Source: Chryseolinea lacunae (GTDB lineage Bacteria > Bacteroidota > Bacteroidia > Cytophagales > Cyclobacteriaceae). Taken from it: a stretch of DNA of 64,000 nt. Positions 45,593 to 55,911 of the stretch are shown here, one piece after another. Where the stretch lies: contig NZ_JAERRB010000018.1 of NCBI RefSeq assembly GCF_016735595.1, positions 81,492-145,491 of the forward strand. The letters run 5' to 3'. The notes beneath the pieces are model-generated. The model worked only from the letters and a program-made list of their open reading frames with translations, was not told the DNA's origin and did no database searches. Position 1 is the first letter of the stretch. Each line of letters begins with the position of its first letter. The position numbers and the translations under genes are program-made.

Positions 45593-46414
45593 ATGCCGCA
45601 GCAAGTCGTTTTACGAGGATTGCCTGACTGGGTGGATCAGCTTCAGTCAAAAGGAAAGCTGGCTTTTGCTCTAAGTGAAGCACATAAGGCTTTTCCCGAC
45701 CTGTCTGAGGATGCCGTTAAATTAGCGCTGAACCGTCTTTCCAAAAAGGAGCGCATAGTCTCTATCTACAAGGGCTATTACCTGATAATTCCCCTCCAAT
45801 ATGCTTCAAAGGGTATACTTCCCCCAGCGTTATACATTGACGGCCTTATGCAACACCTTCAACGGCCTTACTACGTAGGTCTATTGAACGCGGCTGCTTA
45901 CCATGGTGCTGCCCACCAGCAGCCGCAGGAGTTTTTTATCATTACTTCGCTTCCGGCATTACGCGCCACTCAACGAAAGGGACTTAAAGTAAACTACATA
46001 AGCAAAAAGTCAATCAGGGAAGAACTTCTTGAAAGCCGAAAAACTGAAAGTGGATACTTGAAAATCTCCTCAGCCGCACTAACAGCAACGGATTTGGTTC
46101 AGTTTGAAAAACGAATTGGCGGCATGAACCGCGCAGCTACCGTTATTAACGAACTCGCTGAGGTATTAAAGCCGGAGATGTTTACTTCGCTTTTATTTGA
46201 TGAAGCATCAACGCATTCCATACAACGCTTGGGATACCTATTGGAATACAAAGTCCAACGAAAGGATCTTGCCGAAGCGTTGTTACTGAGAGCAAAGGAA
46301 GCCAAGCTATCATTTTTTCGTGTACCGCTTAAGGCAGATTTACCAGACAAAGGTTTTTCATCAGACGACAAATGGAAAGTAATTGTCAATACCGAAATTG
46401 AAATAGACGAATGA
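45593..46414 (+). CDS. abiEi: AbiEi-type antitoxin
   Basis: The 273-residue protein matches the AbiEi group of type IV toxin-antitoxin systems. Its N-terminal winged-helix region (ALSEAHKAFPDLSEDAVKLALNRLSKKERIVSIYKGYYLIIP) is followed by the longer C-terminal domain (YYVGLLNAAAYHGAAHQQP). AbiEi proteins repress their own promoter and counter the AbiEii toxin. Its stop overlaps the next start (ATGA). Confidence 0.85.
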   Translation: MPQQVVLRGLPDWVDQLQSKGKLAFALSEAHKAFPDLSEDAVKLALNRLSKKERIVSIYKGYYLIIPLQYASKGILPPALYIDGLMQHLQRPYYVGLLNAAAYHGAAHQQPQEFFIITSLPALRATQRKGLKVNYISKKSIREELLESRKTESGYLKISSAALTATDLVQFEKRIGGMNRAATVINELAEVLKPEMFTSLLFDEASTHSIQRLGYLLEYKVQRKDLAEALLLRAKEAKLSFFRVPLKADLPDKGFSSDDKWKVIVNTEIEIDE

Positions 46415-47166
46415 TTCCACAGGCATATATAACAGAATGGTCAACTCATGTTCCCTGGCAAACAAATGAACAGGTGGAGCAGGACTTGGTTATATGCCGT
46501 GCACTCGTGGAAATCTTCTCTGACAAATTCCTCGCTGATAGACTTGCCTTTCGTGGCGGCACTGCTCTTCATAAGCTATACCTTGAACCACAGCCACGCT
46601 ATTCCGAGGACATTGACTTGGTTCAAATAACAAATGAACCTTTCGGTCCTGTGATTGATGCACTACGTCATAGACTTTCTTTTTTAGGTGTACCAACACG
46701 GAAACAAAAAGAGAATAACAATACGTTAGTTTTCAGATTCGAATCTGAATTTCCGCCAGTTCAACGGCTTCGCTTAAAAGTGGAGACGAATTGTCGCGAA
46801 CATTTTTCGGTACTTGGCCTCGTTAAGTTTCCTTTCAAAGTAGAATCGTCATGGTATAAAGGTTCGTGTGAAATCACCACATATCAATTGGAAGAATTGC
46901 TTGGTACTAAGCTTCGTGCGCTATACCAAAGGAGAAAAGGGAGAGACTTATATGATTTACATAAGGCATTTACATTAAAAAAAGGTCTCAACACTGGTAA
47001 CCTAATAAAATGTTATCTTGAATATATGAAGTTTTCTGTCGGTAACTCTCCAAGTCAACAGCAATTCATAGATAACATGGAACTTAAAATGAAGGATAAT
47101 GAATTTCGTGGTGATATTACCGCACTACTTCGCCCCGCGGAGAAATATGATCACGATTTCGCTTAA
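46411..47166 (+). CDS. abiEii: AbiEii-type nucleotidyltransferase toxin
   Basis: The 251-residue protein is an AbiEii/AbiGii nucleotidyltransferase. It has FRGGTALHKLY (about 47-56) and SEDIDLV (about 65-71, the catalytic Asp pair), then the family's helical C-terminal part (LEELLGTKLRALYQRRKGRDLYDLHKAF). Known members act as growth-arresting toxins, and AbiE pairs can give phage resistance by abortive infection. It forms the usual coupled pair with AbiEi. Confidence 0.88.
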   Translation: MIPQAYITEWSTHVPWQTNEQVEQDLVICRALVEIFSDKFLADRLAFRGGTALHKLYLEPQPRYSEDIDLVQITNEPFGPVIDALRHRLSFLGVPTRKQKENNNTLVFRFESEFPPVQRLRLKVETNCREHFSVLGLVKFPFKVESSWYKGSCEITTYQLEELLGTKLRALYQRRKGRDLYDLHKAFTLKKGLNTGNLIKCYLEYMKFSVGNSPSQQQFIDNMELKMKDNEFRGDITALLRPAEKYDHDFA

Positions 47167-47290
47167 GAAAGCGTTAGAACAGAATTATTATTGAAGCTCT
47201 AAATATGTATTCAGTTTTGCCACGGAGGACTGAATACAAAAACTAAAACTTGAGACACCACCACGAATTAATCTGCAATTTCAAAAATAT

Positions 47291-50023
47291 ATGAAAGGAC
47301 TAATACATGGGGCTAAATGGTGGAAGTTTGACTTTCACAACCATACGCCAAAGTCGAATGATTTTGGTAAGGGCGATGCCATACACATGGCAATAACACC
47401 TGAAAACTGGTTGCTTATGTATATGAACGCTGGTATTGACTGTGTTGCAATAACCGATCATAATTCTGGAGAGTGGATTGACATATTAAAGGCCGCTTTG
47501 GCAGCAATGGAAATTGCACAGCCAGTTGGTTATAGAAAACTATATTTATTTCCCGGAGTTGAAATTTCAGCAACAGGCAATATTCATATTTTAGCATTAT
47601 TTGATCCAAGCGCAGGAACAGCAGATATTCAAACTCTTTTGGGTAATGTCAGATTTCCCGCTCCACATATTGGGACAACAGATGCCGTTTCTCCCGATAG
47701 TGTTGAGGATATAATAAAGGCAATTCATTCAGTCGGAGCCGTTGCTATCCCAGCCCACGTAGACAAACCATGCGGACTTTTTTTACTTACAGGATTTACC
47801 CTAAGCCAAGCAATTAAAAGTGAGGGTCTACTTGCAATAGAAATAATAGATAAAACGGCAGCCAAACCTGATATATATATACAATCCAAACTTCATTTGG
47901 CAGAAGTGGTCGGCACTGATAGTCATATTGCAGCACAGGTGGGTACGAATTATACGTGGGTAAAAATGAGCGAACCTTCATTGGACGCTTTAAAACTTGC
48001 CCTGCATGATCGTGAAGATGGAATAATTAGAAAAGATTCAATCTCAACCGATCCTAATACTTTATCTAATCGCTATTTCATCAAATCACTTTCCGTTACT
48101 AATGGTTTTAAAGCGGGAAATGGAACACCATTAAAAACAGTTTTTAGTCCTTGGCTCACCTCTGTAATCGGTGGCAGAGGTTCAGGTAAGTCTACAATAC
48201 TCAATTATCTAAGAATAGCATTAGCACGAATAGATGAAATGCCAGATGAGGTGCAAGTTGAGTTTGACAAGTTCAATCAGGTAGGACGAAGAGGCGGAAC
48301 AGGAATGTTAAAAGCAGGAACTATCATTGAAGTTGAAATCTATAAAGACGGTAAATTGCATTTGATAACTTGGAGTAATCTTTCACATTCACTACAAGAG
48401 TGGAATGAGACAACGGCAAGTTGGGATACATCAAAAGCGGTTTCAAATATTAAGGAACTATTTCCAGTTCAAATTTTTAATCAAAAAGAGCTATATGCAC
48501 TTACTGGAAATCCTTCAAAACTTATTGAGTTGATTGATTCGCAGTTCGACAAGCCTGCTTGGACGGAAGCAAAAGACAAACTAGTCGAAAAATGGATTGC
48601 GGATAGAGCTACAAGACGGCAACTAATTAAAGCTATTTCGGAAGAAGGGAATATAACTGCACAACTTGGATCGACTAATAACAAAATTGCTTTGTACGAG
48701 AGTTCAACATACAGGGACACTTTAAGCAATTTTAATAAACTCACTGAAGTAAATAAGTTTTTTACTGACACGAATGAAAGTGTTTTAAGATTCATTTCAC
48801 AGATAGAAGAACTTGAACGATCTGTTCCCAGTATTCACGTTCCAGAAGCGATAAAAGATGTTGTAATTGATACATCATTGGAATTTATACAAGCAATAAA
48901 TGCGGCTTTAGCAGCAGTAAAAGTAAACCTTACAGAAGCAATTACTCTGCTAGCACCTTACAAGGTAAATTTACCTAACCAATTCAATGCGCTTCCTTGG
49001 TTTCAACAATTTGTAGCAGCGAAACAAGCTTATGACGGTATTGCAGAAAGCATTAAAGAGTTAGGTAGTGAGCCTTATGAATTATTGATTCAACGTAAAG
49101 CTTCTTTAAGTGATAAACTTGCGTTGATTTCTACACAAAAAGTACAACTTGAAACTTTAAAATCTGAAATACAAACACTGTACAGTGCAATTGTAGATAA
49201 GGAGAAGGAACTGAGAATCAAGCGAAAGGAAATAATTGGAAGATGGAAAACAATTGACAACACAACCAACCCATTTTTAATCATTGAATTGCAAACAATG
49301 GCCGATTCTGAAAATGCAGATTTAACATTCAGGCAATTACTAAGAAAGCCGGGGGGAGAATTTTCAAATAACATCTACGCCTACAACGAAGAGGATGAAA
49401 CAAGTTGGGGTCTTATTGCAGACATTGTTAAAGAACCCGAAGCAACGCGGTGGGGAAAACGCTATAGCAGTCTTGTCGCATTTATTTCAGCAACAGAGGC
49501 CGATAAAAAAGCTCTTGATTTGAGATTAGCAAAACATCTCGATTATCTTAAACAAAACACTCCAGAAGATATTGATCGGTTAATGGTTTGGTTTCCAGAG
49601 GACAAACTTGTTTTAAAGTTTAGAAAGGAAGGTGTAGAAGAAGATATTCAAACAGGCTCAGCAGGCGAGCGAACTGCCGGAATGTTGGGATTACTCTTAG
49701 CACTTAATGACATTCCTTTAATAATTGATCAACCTGAAGATGATTTGGATACAAAACTCATTTCAAAGTTCGTAGTTGATGGCTTCAAAAAATTAAAACA
49801 AAGCAGACAGCTATTAATTGTTACTCATAACCCAAATATTGCAGTGAATGCCAATTCAGATAATGTGGTACATATGGACTTCGTTACAGGTCAAGTTGTT
49901 GTGTCAGCGAACAATGCTTTGCAAGACAAGCAAATTAGAAATGCTGTTTGCGAAGTAATGGAGGGCGGTCGAGATGCTTTGAATAAAAGGTACTATCGCA
50001 TATCACAAGCCCTAAAACCCTAA
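47291..50023 (+). CDS. PHP-domain and SMC-like ATPase fusion (TrlF-type)
   Basis: The 910-residue protein starts with a PHP phosphoesterase domain whose metal ligands are visible: FDFHNHT, AITDHNSGEW, GVEISATG, AIPAHVDKPCG, VVGTDSH. The second part is an ABC/SMC-like ATPase. Walker A is GGRGSGKST (about 295-303), followed by a long coiled-coil-like part (about 430-730), a signature-like SAGERTAG and Walker B with LIIDQPEDDLD, then an H-loop THNPN. The layout is known for TrlF-like proteins of defence islands. It likely hydrolyses a phosphoester, perhaps nucleic acid, when ATP is bound. It heads the four-gene run 47291-55852 and ends ten bases before the methyltransferase. Confidence 0.82.
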   Translation: MKGLIHGAKWWKFDFHNHTPKSNDFGKGDAIHMAITPENWLLMYMNAGIDCVAITDHNSGEWIDILKAALAAMEIAQPVGYRKLYLFPGVEISATGNIHILALFDPSAGTADIQTLLGNVRFPAPHIGTTDAVSPDSVEDIIKAIHSVGAVAIPAHVDKPCGLFLLTGFTLSQAIKSEGLLAIEIIDKTAAKPDIYIQSKLHLAEVVGTDSHIAAQVGTNYTWVKMSEPSLDALKLALHDREDGIIRKDSISTDPNTLSNRYFIKSLSVTNGFKAGNGTPLKTVFSPWLTSVIGGRGSGKSTILNYLRIALARIDEMPDEVQVEFDKFNQVGRRGGTGMLKAGTIIEVEIYKDGKLHLITWSNLSHSLQEWNETTASWDTSKAVSNIKELFPVQIFNQKELYALTGNPSKLIELIDSQFDKPAWTEAKDKLVEKWIADRATRRQLIKAISEEGNITAQLGSTNNKIALYESSTYRDTLSNFNKLTEVNKFFTDTNESVLRFISQIEELERSVPSIHVPEAIKDVVIDTSLEFIQAINAALAAVKVNLTEAITLLAPYKVNLPNQFNALPWFQQFVAAKQAYDGIAESIKELGSEPYELLIQRKASLSDKLALISTQKVQLETLKSEIQTLYSAIVDKEKELRIKRKEIIGRWKTIDNTTNPFLIIELQTMADSENADLTFRQLLRKPGGEFSNNIYAYNEEDETSWGLIADIVKEPEATRWGKRYSSLVAFISATEADKKALDLRLAKHLDYLKQNTPEDIDRLMVWFPEDKLVLKFRKEGVEEDIQTGSAGERTAGMLGLLLALNDIPLIIDQPEDDLDTKLISKFVVDGFKKLKQSRQLLIVTHNPNIAVNANSDNVVHMDFVTGQVVVSANNALQDKQIRNAVCEVMEGGRDALNKRYYRISQALKP

Positions 50024-50032
50024 GTTAGTCTA

Positions 50033-52720
50033 ATGAACATCGCACAAATAGAAACCGCCCTTCAGAAAATACTAAAGCCCTTTAACAAGGAATCTTTCAT
50101 CTACGATTTGCTTTTAGCCTATGGTCAGCCAAAAGCATCTATTAAAAGATTGCAAGAAGGAGGTCTAAATCTTTCGAAGACCGCAGGAGAAATAATTTGG
50201 AAGAAGAAACTGTTTTTCAAACCAGTGGAAGGCGAAGATTTGCACGTGTTGATCGATACTATCAAGGCTGACGACAAAGTCACAAAACACGACCCGCGCT
50301 TTATTATTGTTACGGACTTTCAAACATTGCTGGCAATAGACAGAAAAACATCTGACACACTTGATATACCAATACTTGAAATAGCGAAGCATTTCGATTT
50401 CTTTTTGCCCTGGGCAGGCATGGAGAAAGCACAGCACCAGAATGAAAACCCTGCCGATGTAAAAGCAGCGGAACGCATGGCAAAGTTGTATGACGAAATA
50501 AAAAAAGACAACCCAACCAAGACACCAGAAGAAGTTCACAACCTTAATGTATTTCTTTCGCGCTTATTGTTCTGCTTCTTCGCTGAGGACACAGGCATCT
50601 TTGAAAAGGTGCAGTTCACCAATGCCATCAGCAGCCACACACAAACTGACGGGAGCGACTTACAAGCGTATCTCGACAAGCTGTTTGTGGTAATGAATAC
50701 TGAAAACAGCAAGCGCAAAAACTTACCGCACTACCTCGATGCCTTTCCGTATGTAAATGGTGGTTTGTTCCGGAACAAGCATCAAGCACCGGCATTCACC
50801 AGGCGCAGCAGGCAGGCGCTCATTGACAGTGGTCAGTTGGAATGGAAGGACATAAACCCTGATATTTTCGGCTCCATGATTCAAGCTGTGATTACGCCTG
50901 AACACCGCGGAGGATTGGGCATGCATTATACCAGTGTGCCCAATATTATGAAAGTAATTGAGCCACTTTTCTTAAACGAATTGAATGAAGCGTTTGAATC
51001 AGCTAAAGGAAATAATAAAGCCCTGAATCAATTACTGCAACGGATATGGAACATTAAACTTTTCGATCCTGCTTGCGGTAGCGGAAACTTTTTAATTATT
51101 GCCTACAAAGAATTACGAAGACTTGAAATGAGAATTTTTAAGGCATTAAGCAGCCTTGCGTTTTCAAACATTAACCTCGGCAATTTTTATGGTATTGAGT
51201 TAGACGACTTTGCTCATGAAATAGCAACACTTTCCCTTTGGCTCGCAGAGCATCAAATGAACCAGGAGTTCTTCAAGGAATTTGGAAGAACAAAACCCGC
51301 GTTGCCATTGAAAGAAACAGGCAACATTGTGCAAGGTAACGCAACAAGAGTTGATTGGGAAAAAGTTTGTCCAAAGATAGAGGGAGATGAGATTTATATC
51401 TTGGGAAATCCTCCATATTATGGAGCAAGAGTGCAAGATAGTGAACAAAAAACAGATGTGAGGAATGCTTACAATAACGAAAAGATTCATAAGGACGCAG
51501 ATTATATAAGTTGTTGGTTTATTCAGGCGGCAGAATTTATTGAGAATGCCAATTCAAGATTTGCCTTTGTCTCTACAAACTCAATTTGTCAGGGTGATCA
51601 TGTCGCTATTCTCTGGCCGCGAATTTTTAAGAAATCCGTTGAGATATTCTTTGCGTACGAAGCATTTAAATGGTCTAACAATGCAAAAGATGAGGCAGGG
51701 GTAACTTGCATTATTGTTGGCTTAAGGAACATACAATCTTTGCCAAAATTTATCTACAAAAACCAACTCAAAATACAAGTAAGTAACATCAACGGCTACT
51801 TAGCTAATGCGAAAAACATAATAGTAGAGAAAAGAGCAGATCCTATCTCTCCCAGGCCAAAAATGGTTATGGGTAGTCAAGCAAGAGATGGTGGGTTTTT
51901 AATATTAAGCCCTCTTGAAAAGGAACAGATAGAATCTATGTATCCGGCAGCTTCAGTTCTATTTCGAAAACTTGTTGGTTCTGAGGAATTCATTAATGGA
52001 ATTGAACGGTGGTGTATTTGGATTTCAGATAACGATTTAAAAATAGCAGAGTCAATTCCACCTATTCAGACTCGTATTAAATCAGTTTACCAATTTAGAA
52101 TATCTTCAAAAGCTAAAACTACAAACGGCTATAGTGCAATACCTCATAAATTTGCTCAACGTGCACATAAGAATACTGGGTCTATAATAATTCCAGCCGT
52201 TTCTTCAGAACGAAGAGATTACATTCCATTTGGCTTCATGGATGAGAAAACAATAATTTCCAATCGAGCCTTTACAATTCATGAACAAGCTCCTTACATT
52301 TTTGCTTTTATCTCTTCAAAACTTCATATGGTTTGGGTTAAGGCAACGGCTGGTCGTTTAGAAACGAGGATTAATTATTCATCGGGAATCTGTTACAATA
52401 ATTTTCCAATGCCAATGCTTTCCGACAATCAAAAGGAAAGTTTGGCAGTATTTGTTTTTAAAATATTGGAAGAACGAGAAAGTCATTCAGAAAAAACATT
52501 GGCGCAACTTTACGACCCCGATAAAATGCCACCTGGATTAAAAGAGGCACATCATCAGTTAGACCTTGCAGTGGAACGTTGTTATAGAAGTAAACCATTT
52601 GAAAGCGATGAAGAACGTTTGGAGTATTTGTTTAAACTCTACGAACAAATGATTGAGGAAGAGAAAACCAAAGGGACTTTGTTTGAAGTGGAGAAACGAC
52701 CTACAAAGAAAAAGAAATAA
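50033..52720 (+). CDS. MmeI-like DNA adenine methyltransferase without a visible nuclease motif
   Basis: The 895-residue protein resembles the MmeI/type IIG methyltransferases. HYTSVPNI lies near residue 298, SAM motif I FDPACGSGNF near 343, the NPPY motif (LGNPPYYGA) near 458, and a target-recognition-like C-terminal part follows. It should methylate adenine (N6). In MmeI-type enzymes the N-terminal about 150 residues carry a PD-(D/E)xK nuclease. Here the matching segment (KKKLFFKPVEGEDLHVLID) has no such motif, so cleavage probably lies elsewhere. The helicase and GIY-YIG genes directly follow (2-base gap, then 8-base overlap), supporting a joint restriction-modification unit. Confidence 0.8.
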   Translation: MNIAQIETALQKILKPFNKESFIYDLLLAYGQPKASIKRLQEGGLNLSKTAGEIIWKKKLFFKPVEGEDLHVLIDTIKADDKVTKHDPRFIIVTDFQTLLAIDRKTSDTLDIPILEIAKHFDFFLPWAGMEKAQHQNENPADVKAAERMAKLYDEIKKDNPTKTPEEVHNLNVFLSRLLFCFFAEDTGIFEKVQFTNAISSHTQTDGSDLQAYLDKLFVVMNTENSKRKNLPHYLDAFPYVNGGLFRNKHQAPAFTRRSRQALIDSGQLEWKDINPDIFGSMIQAVITPEHRGGLGMHYTSVPNIMKVIEPLFLNELNEAFESAKGNNKALNQLLQRIWNIKLFDPACGSGNFLIIAYKELRRLEMRIFKALSSLAFSNINLGNFYGIELDDFAHEIATLSLWLAEHQMNQEFFKEFGRTKPALPLKETGNIVQGNATRVDWEKVCPKIEGDEIYILGNPPYYGARVQDSEQKTDVRNAYNNEKIHKDADYISCWFIQAAEFIENANSRFAFVSTNSICQGDHVAILWPRIFKKSVEIFFAYEAFKWSNNAKDEAGVTCIIVGLRNIQSLPKFIYKNQLKIQVSNINGYLANAKNIIVEKRADPISPRPKMVMGSQARDGGFLILSPLEKEQIESMYPAASVLFRKLVGSEEFINGIERWCIWISDNDLKIAESIPPIQTRIKSVYQFRISSKAKTTNGYSAIPHKFAQRAHKNTGSIIIPAVSSERRDYIPFGFMDEKTIISNRAFTIHEQAPYIFAFISSKLHMVWVKATAGRLETRINYSSGICYNNFPMPMLSDNQKESLAVFVFKILEERESHSEKTLAQLYDPDKMPPGLKEAHHQLDLAVERCYRSKPFESDEERLEYLFKLYEQMIEEEKTKGTLFEVEKRPTKKKK

Positions 52721-52722
52721 CC

Positions 52723-54651
52723 ATGCCCGATATTGTACACGTAACCTACGCCCAAACGGGGCAAAGCTCTAAGATCAACACTTTGGGCATGCGCGAAATG
52801 CAGGAGAAAGCCTATCGGGCACGCGATGCGCACTATCTTTTATTAAAAGCACCACCAGCTTCGGGCAAGTCGCGTGCGTTAATGTTTATCGCACTGGATA
52901 AATTGATCCATCAGGGATTAAAGAAGGTGATTGTTGCCGTGCCGGAAAAATCTATTGGTGGTTCGTTCGGCAAAACCAACCTGAAAGACTTTGGCTTCTT
53001 CGCCAATTGGGAGCCGAACGATGTGTATAATCTTTGCACTCCTGGAATGGATGGAAGCAAAAGCAAAGTTCAAGCCTTTAAGAATTTTCTGGAAAATGAT
53101 GAAAAGATATTAATCTGTACTCACGCCACATTACGCTTTGCCTTTGAAGAACTTGAAGAGACAAAATTCAACAACATTCTTTTAGCCATCGATGAGTTTC
53201 ATCACGTTTCCGCAGATGGTGACAGCCGCTTGGGTGAATTACTAAGAGCGATCATGCAAAAATCAAATGCCCATGTGGTCGCCATGACAGGATCATATTT
53301 CCGAGGTGATGGTGTTCCGGTATTAAACCCCGAAGATGAAGCAAAGTTCACTAAGGTCACTTACAATTATTACGAGCAGCTAAACGGATACACGTATCTA
53401 AAATCGTTGGGTATTGGTTATCACTTCTACCAAGGCCGATACACAACAGCCATTCTCGAAATATTAGACACCGACAAGAAAACAATACTTCACATACCGA
53501 ATGTCAATTCTGGCGAATCCACCAAGGACAAACACAATGAAGTTGACACGATCTTAGATGCGATTGGTGATGTTGGAAAGGTGGATAGCGAAACAGGTGT
53601 CATTTATATAAAGAGGCATACGGATGGCAAGATATTGAAGGTTGCCGATTTGGTAAACGACAATCAAAAAGATAGAGATAAAATCCAAAACTACCTTCGA
53701 ACCATTAAGTCAGTTGACGACATGGACTTGATCATAGCCCTGGGTATGGCCAAAGAAGGTTTCGACTGGCCGTATTGTGAACACGCCTTGACCGTAGGAT
53801 ACAGAGGATCATTGACTGAAATTATTCAGATCATTGGCAGATGTACGAGAGACAGCAGCAACAAGACTCATGCTCAGTTTACCAATCTAATTGCACAACC
53901 TGATGCAGCCGATGATTTGGTAAAGCTATCAGTCAATAACATGCTCAAAGCTATCACTGCATCATTATTAATGGAGCAGGTCCTTGCCCCTAACTTCAAG
54001 TTCAAAACAAAATTGTCTGATGAGGATAAGGCAGAGGCAGGTGAAATAAAAATCAGGGGATTTAAAACTCCAACGTCAAAGCGGGTAAAAGACATTATTG
54101 AATCAGACCTAAATGATTTAAAGGCAACTATTCTGCAAGACGATACTATGCTGAGAGCTATGCCAGGCAATGTTGACCCGGAGGTAATCAATAAGGTTTT
54201 AATTCCTAAAATCATTCAAATAAAATATCCTGAACTTTCTGAAGCCGAGGTAGAGGAAGTCCGCCAGCATGTTGTAGTGGATTCTGTTGTGAAGAATGGG
54301 GAAATAAAAGAAGTTGGAGACAAACGTTTTATCAGGATGGCAGGTCAGTTTGTAAACATTGACGATCTGCATATTGATTTAATTGACAGGATTAATCCGT
54401 TCCAAAAAGCATTTGAGATTCTGTCCAAATCAGTTACAACAAAAGTGTTAAAGGTGATCCAGGATGTAATTGAATCAACGCGGATTCAAATGACTCTGGA
54501 AGAAGCATTGCTGCTGTGGCCTAAGATCAACGACTTTGCTAAAACATTTAAGAAAGAGCCTAGTTTAAATTCCACTGATCCGCTGGAAAGAAGAATGGCA
54601 GAAGCGATTATCTTTTTAAAGGAGCAAAAGAGGAAAACCCAAAATGGATAA
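52723..54651 (+). CDS. superfamily 2 helicase/translocase
   Basis: The 642-residue protein has SF2 motifs: Walker A APPASGKS (about 42-49), DEFHH as a DEAH-like box (about 158-162), MTGS as motif III and QIIGRCTRD as motif VI (about 368-376). A long C-terminal part of about 250 residues is not recognised. It may move DNA for the methyltransferase and GIY-YIG partners, as helicases do in type I and III systems. It starts two bases after the methyltransferase and overlaps the GIY-YIG gene by eight bases. Confidence 0.8.
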   Translation: MPDIVHVTYAQTGQSSKINTLGMREMQEKAYRARDAHYLLLKAPPASGKSRALMFIALDKLIHQGLKKVIVAVPEKSIGGSFGKTNLKDFGFFANWEPNDVYNLCTPGMDGSKSKVQAFKNFLENDEKILICTHATLRFAFEELEETKFNNILLAIDEFHHVSADGDSRLGELLRAIMQKSNAHVVAMTGSYFRGDGVPVLNPEDEAKFTKVTYNYYEQLNGYTYLKSLGIGYHFYQGRYTTAILEILDTDKKTILHIPNVNSGESTKDKHNEVDTILDAIGDVGKVDSETGVIYIKRHTDGKILKVADLVNDNQKDRDKIQNYLRTIKSVDDMDLIIALGMAKEGFDWPYCEHALTVGYRGSLTEIIQIIGRCTRDSSNKTHAQFTNLIAQPDAADDLVKLSVNNMLKAITASLLMEQVLAPNFKFKTKLSDEDKAEAGEIKIRGFKTPTSKRVKDIIESDLNDLKATILQDDTMLRAMPGNVDPEVINKVLIPKIIQIKYPELSEAEVEEVRQHVVVDSVVKNGEIKEVGDKRFIRMAGQFVNIDDLHIDLIDRINPFQKAFEILSKSVTTKVLKVIQDVIESTRIQMTLEEALLLWPKINDFAKTFKKEPSLNSTDPLERRMAEAIIFLKEQKRKTQNG

Positions 54652-55852
54652 GGATAAAAAGCTGCAAGAGATATTTGAAAACGATCCACTAGGGTTGTTG
54701 AATATTAAACCTTCCACTTCACCCGCACGGAATGAAGATGAAAGACTTGTTGCTTCATTTCAGGAAATCAATGCTTTCTACGAAAAGAACAGACGCGCTC
54801 CTGAGCAAGGAGGTGGTTTACAAGAACACCAGCTATATTCCAGATTGAAATCGCTCAGAGAAAACGCGACCAAAGTCGAAATCCTGAACGTTCACGATAA
54901 GTATGGATTACTCCGATACGAGAAAAAGGAAATTAACTCGTTGGATGACATTTTCAAGGATGATCCATTGGGTCTACTCGGGGATGATTCGCAAGGTCTG
55001 TTTGACTTGAAGCATGTCGTGCCATCAGACATCGAAAGAGCGGAGGCCAATTTTGTGGCAAAACGTAAACCATGCAAAGGGTTTGATAAATATGAACCAC
55101 TTTTCAAGGACGTGCAAAAAGATCTTTCGGAAGGCAAACGTAAACTCGTGACGTTTAAACAGGAGAATTTAAGACCCGGAGATTTCTATGTCCATAACGG
55201 TATTTTACTCCTATTGGAAGACGTAGAGTTTGAAGAGGCAGTTCAGGAATTTAGAAGTGGCCGGAGAGTACGAAAGGACGGACGGACGCGCGTAATATTT
55301 GAGAACGGCACGGAGTCTAATATGCTTTATCTGTCCTTGTACAAAGCACTTCTTGCTAATGGTCGGGCTGTTACAAAGAATTCCGCATCTGTTAATTATG
55401 AATTTGCCGAAACGTTTAGCATGGTCGCGGACACCGATGAAGAAGCTGGTTATATCTATATCCTTAAATCAAAAAGCGAGAAGCCCGAGATCAAAGGCAT
55501 TCCAAATCTCTATAAAATCGGCTTTTCAAAAATCTCGGTTGAAGAACGGATAAAAAATGCAGCCATAGAGCCAACTTACCTAATGGCGGACGTGCGGATT
55601 GTAATGGCTTACAAATGCTATAACATGAACCCACAAAAATTTGAACTTCTCATTCACAATTTCTTTGGCTCTGCCTGCCTTGATATAGATGTATTTGCGA
55701 AAGATGGAAAAAGGTATGTACCCCGTGAATGGTTTGTTGCGCCATTAGCAATCATCGAGGAAGCTATTCATTTGATCATTTCCGGGGAAGTGATCAACTA
55801 CCGCTATGATGTGGCTAATGAGATCATAATTAACAAGAAAGGCCATTTTTGA
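54644..55852 (+). CDS. GIY-YIG (T5orf172/MUG113-like) nuclease
   Basis: The 402-residue protein ends in a GIY-YIG-type nuclease domain (about 265-380): AGYIYILKSK, NLYKIGFSKISVEERIKNA, followed by helices and PREWFVAP. The N-terminal part is helical and carries twice the unusual motif IFxxDPLGLL (residues 10-19 and 103-112), perhaps a docking element. It overlaps the helicase gene, so it is probably the cutting subunit of the restriction-like unit. It is the last gene of the run. Confidence 0.78.
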   Translation: MDKDKKLQEIFENDPLGLLNIKPSTSPARNEDERLVASFQEINAFYEKNRRAPEQGGGLQEHQLYSRLKSLRENATKVEILNVHDKYGLLRYEKKEINSLDDIFKDDPLGLLGDDSQGLFDLKHVVPSDIERAEANFVAKRKPCKGFDKYEPLFKDVQKDLSEGKRKLVTFKQENLRPGDFYVHNGILLLLEDVEFEEAVQEFRSGRRVRKDGRTRVIFENGTESNMLYLSLYKALLANGRAVTKNSASVNYEFAETFSMVADTDEEAGYIYILKSKSEKPEIKGIPNLYKIGFSKISVEERIKNAAIEPTYLMADVRIVMAYKCYNMNPQKFELLIHNFFGSACLDIDVFAKDGKRYVPREWFVAPLAIIEEAIHLIISGEVINYRYDVANEIIINKKGHF

Positions 55853-55911
55853 CACAAAGTGTCTTTCTAAATATTCATTTTCCGGGGAGGCCAACGATTT
55901 TTTTAATGTAG

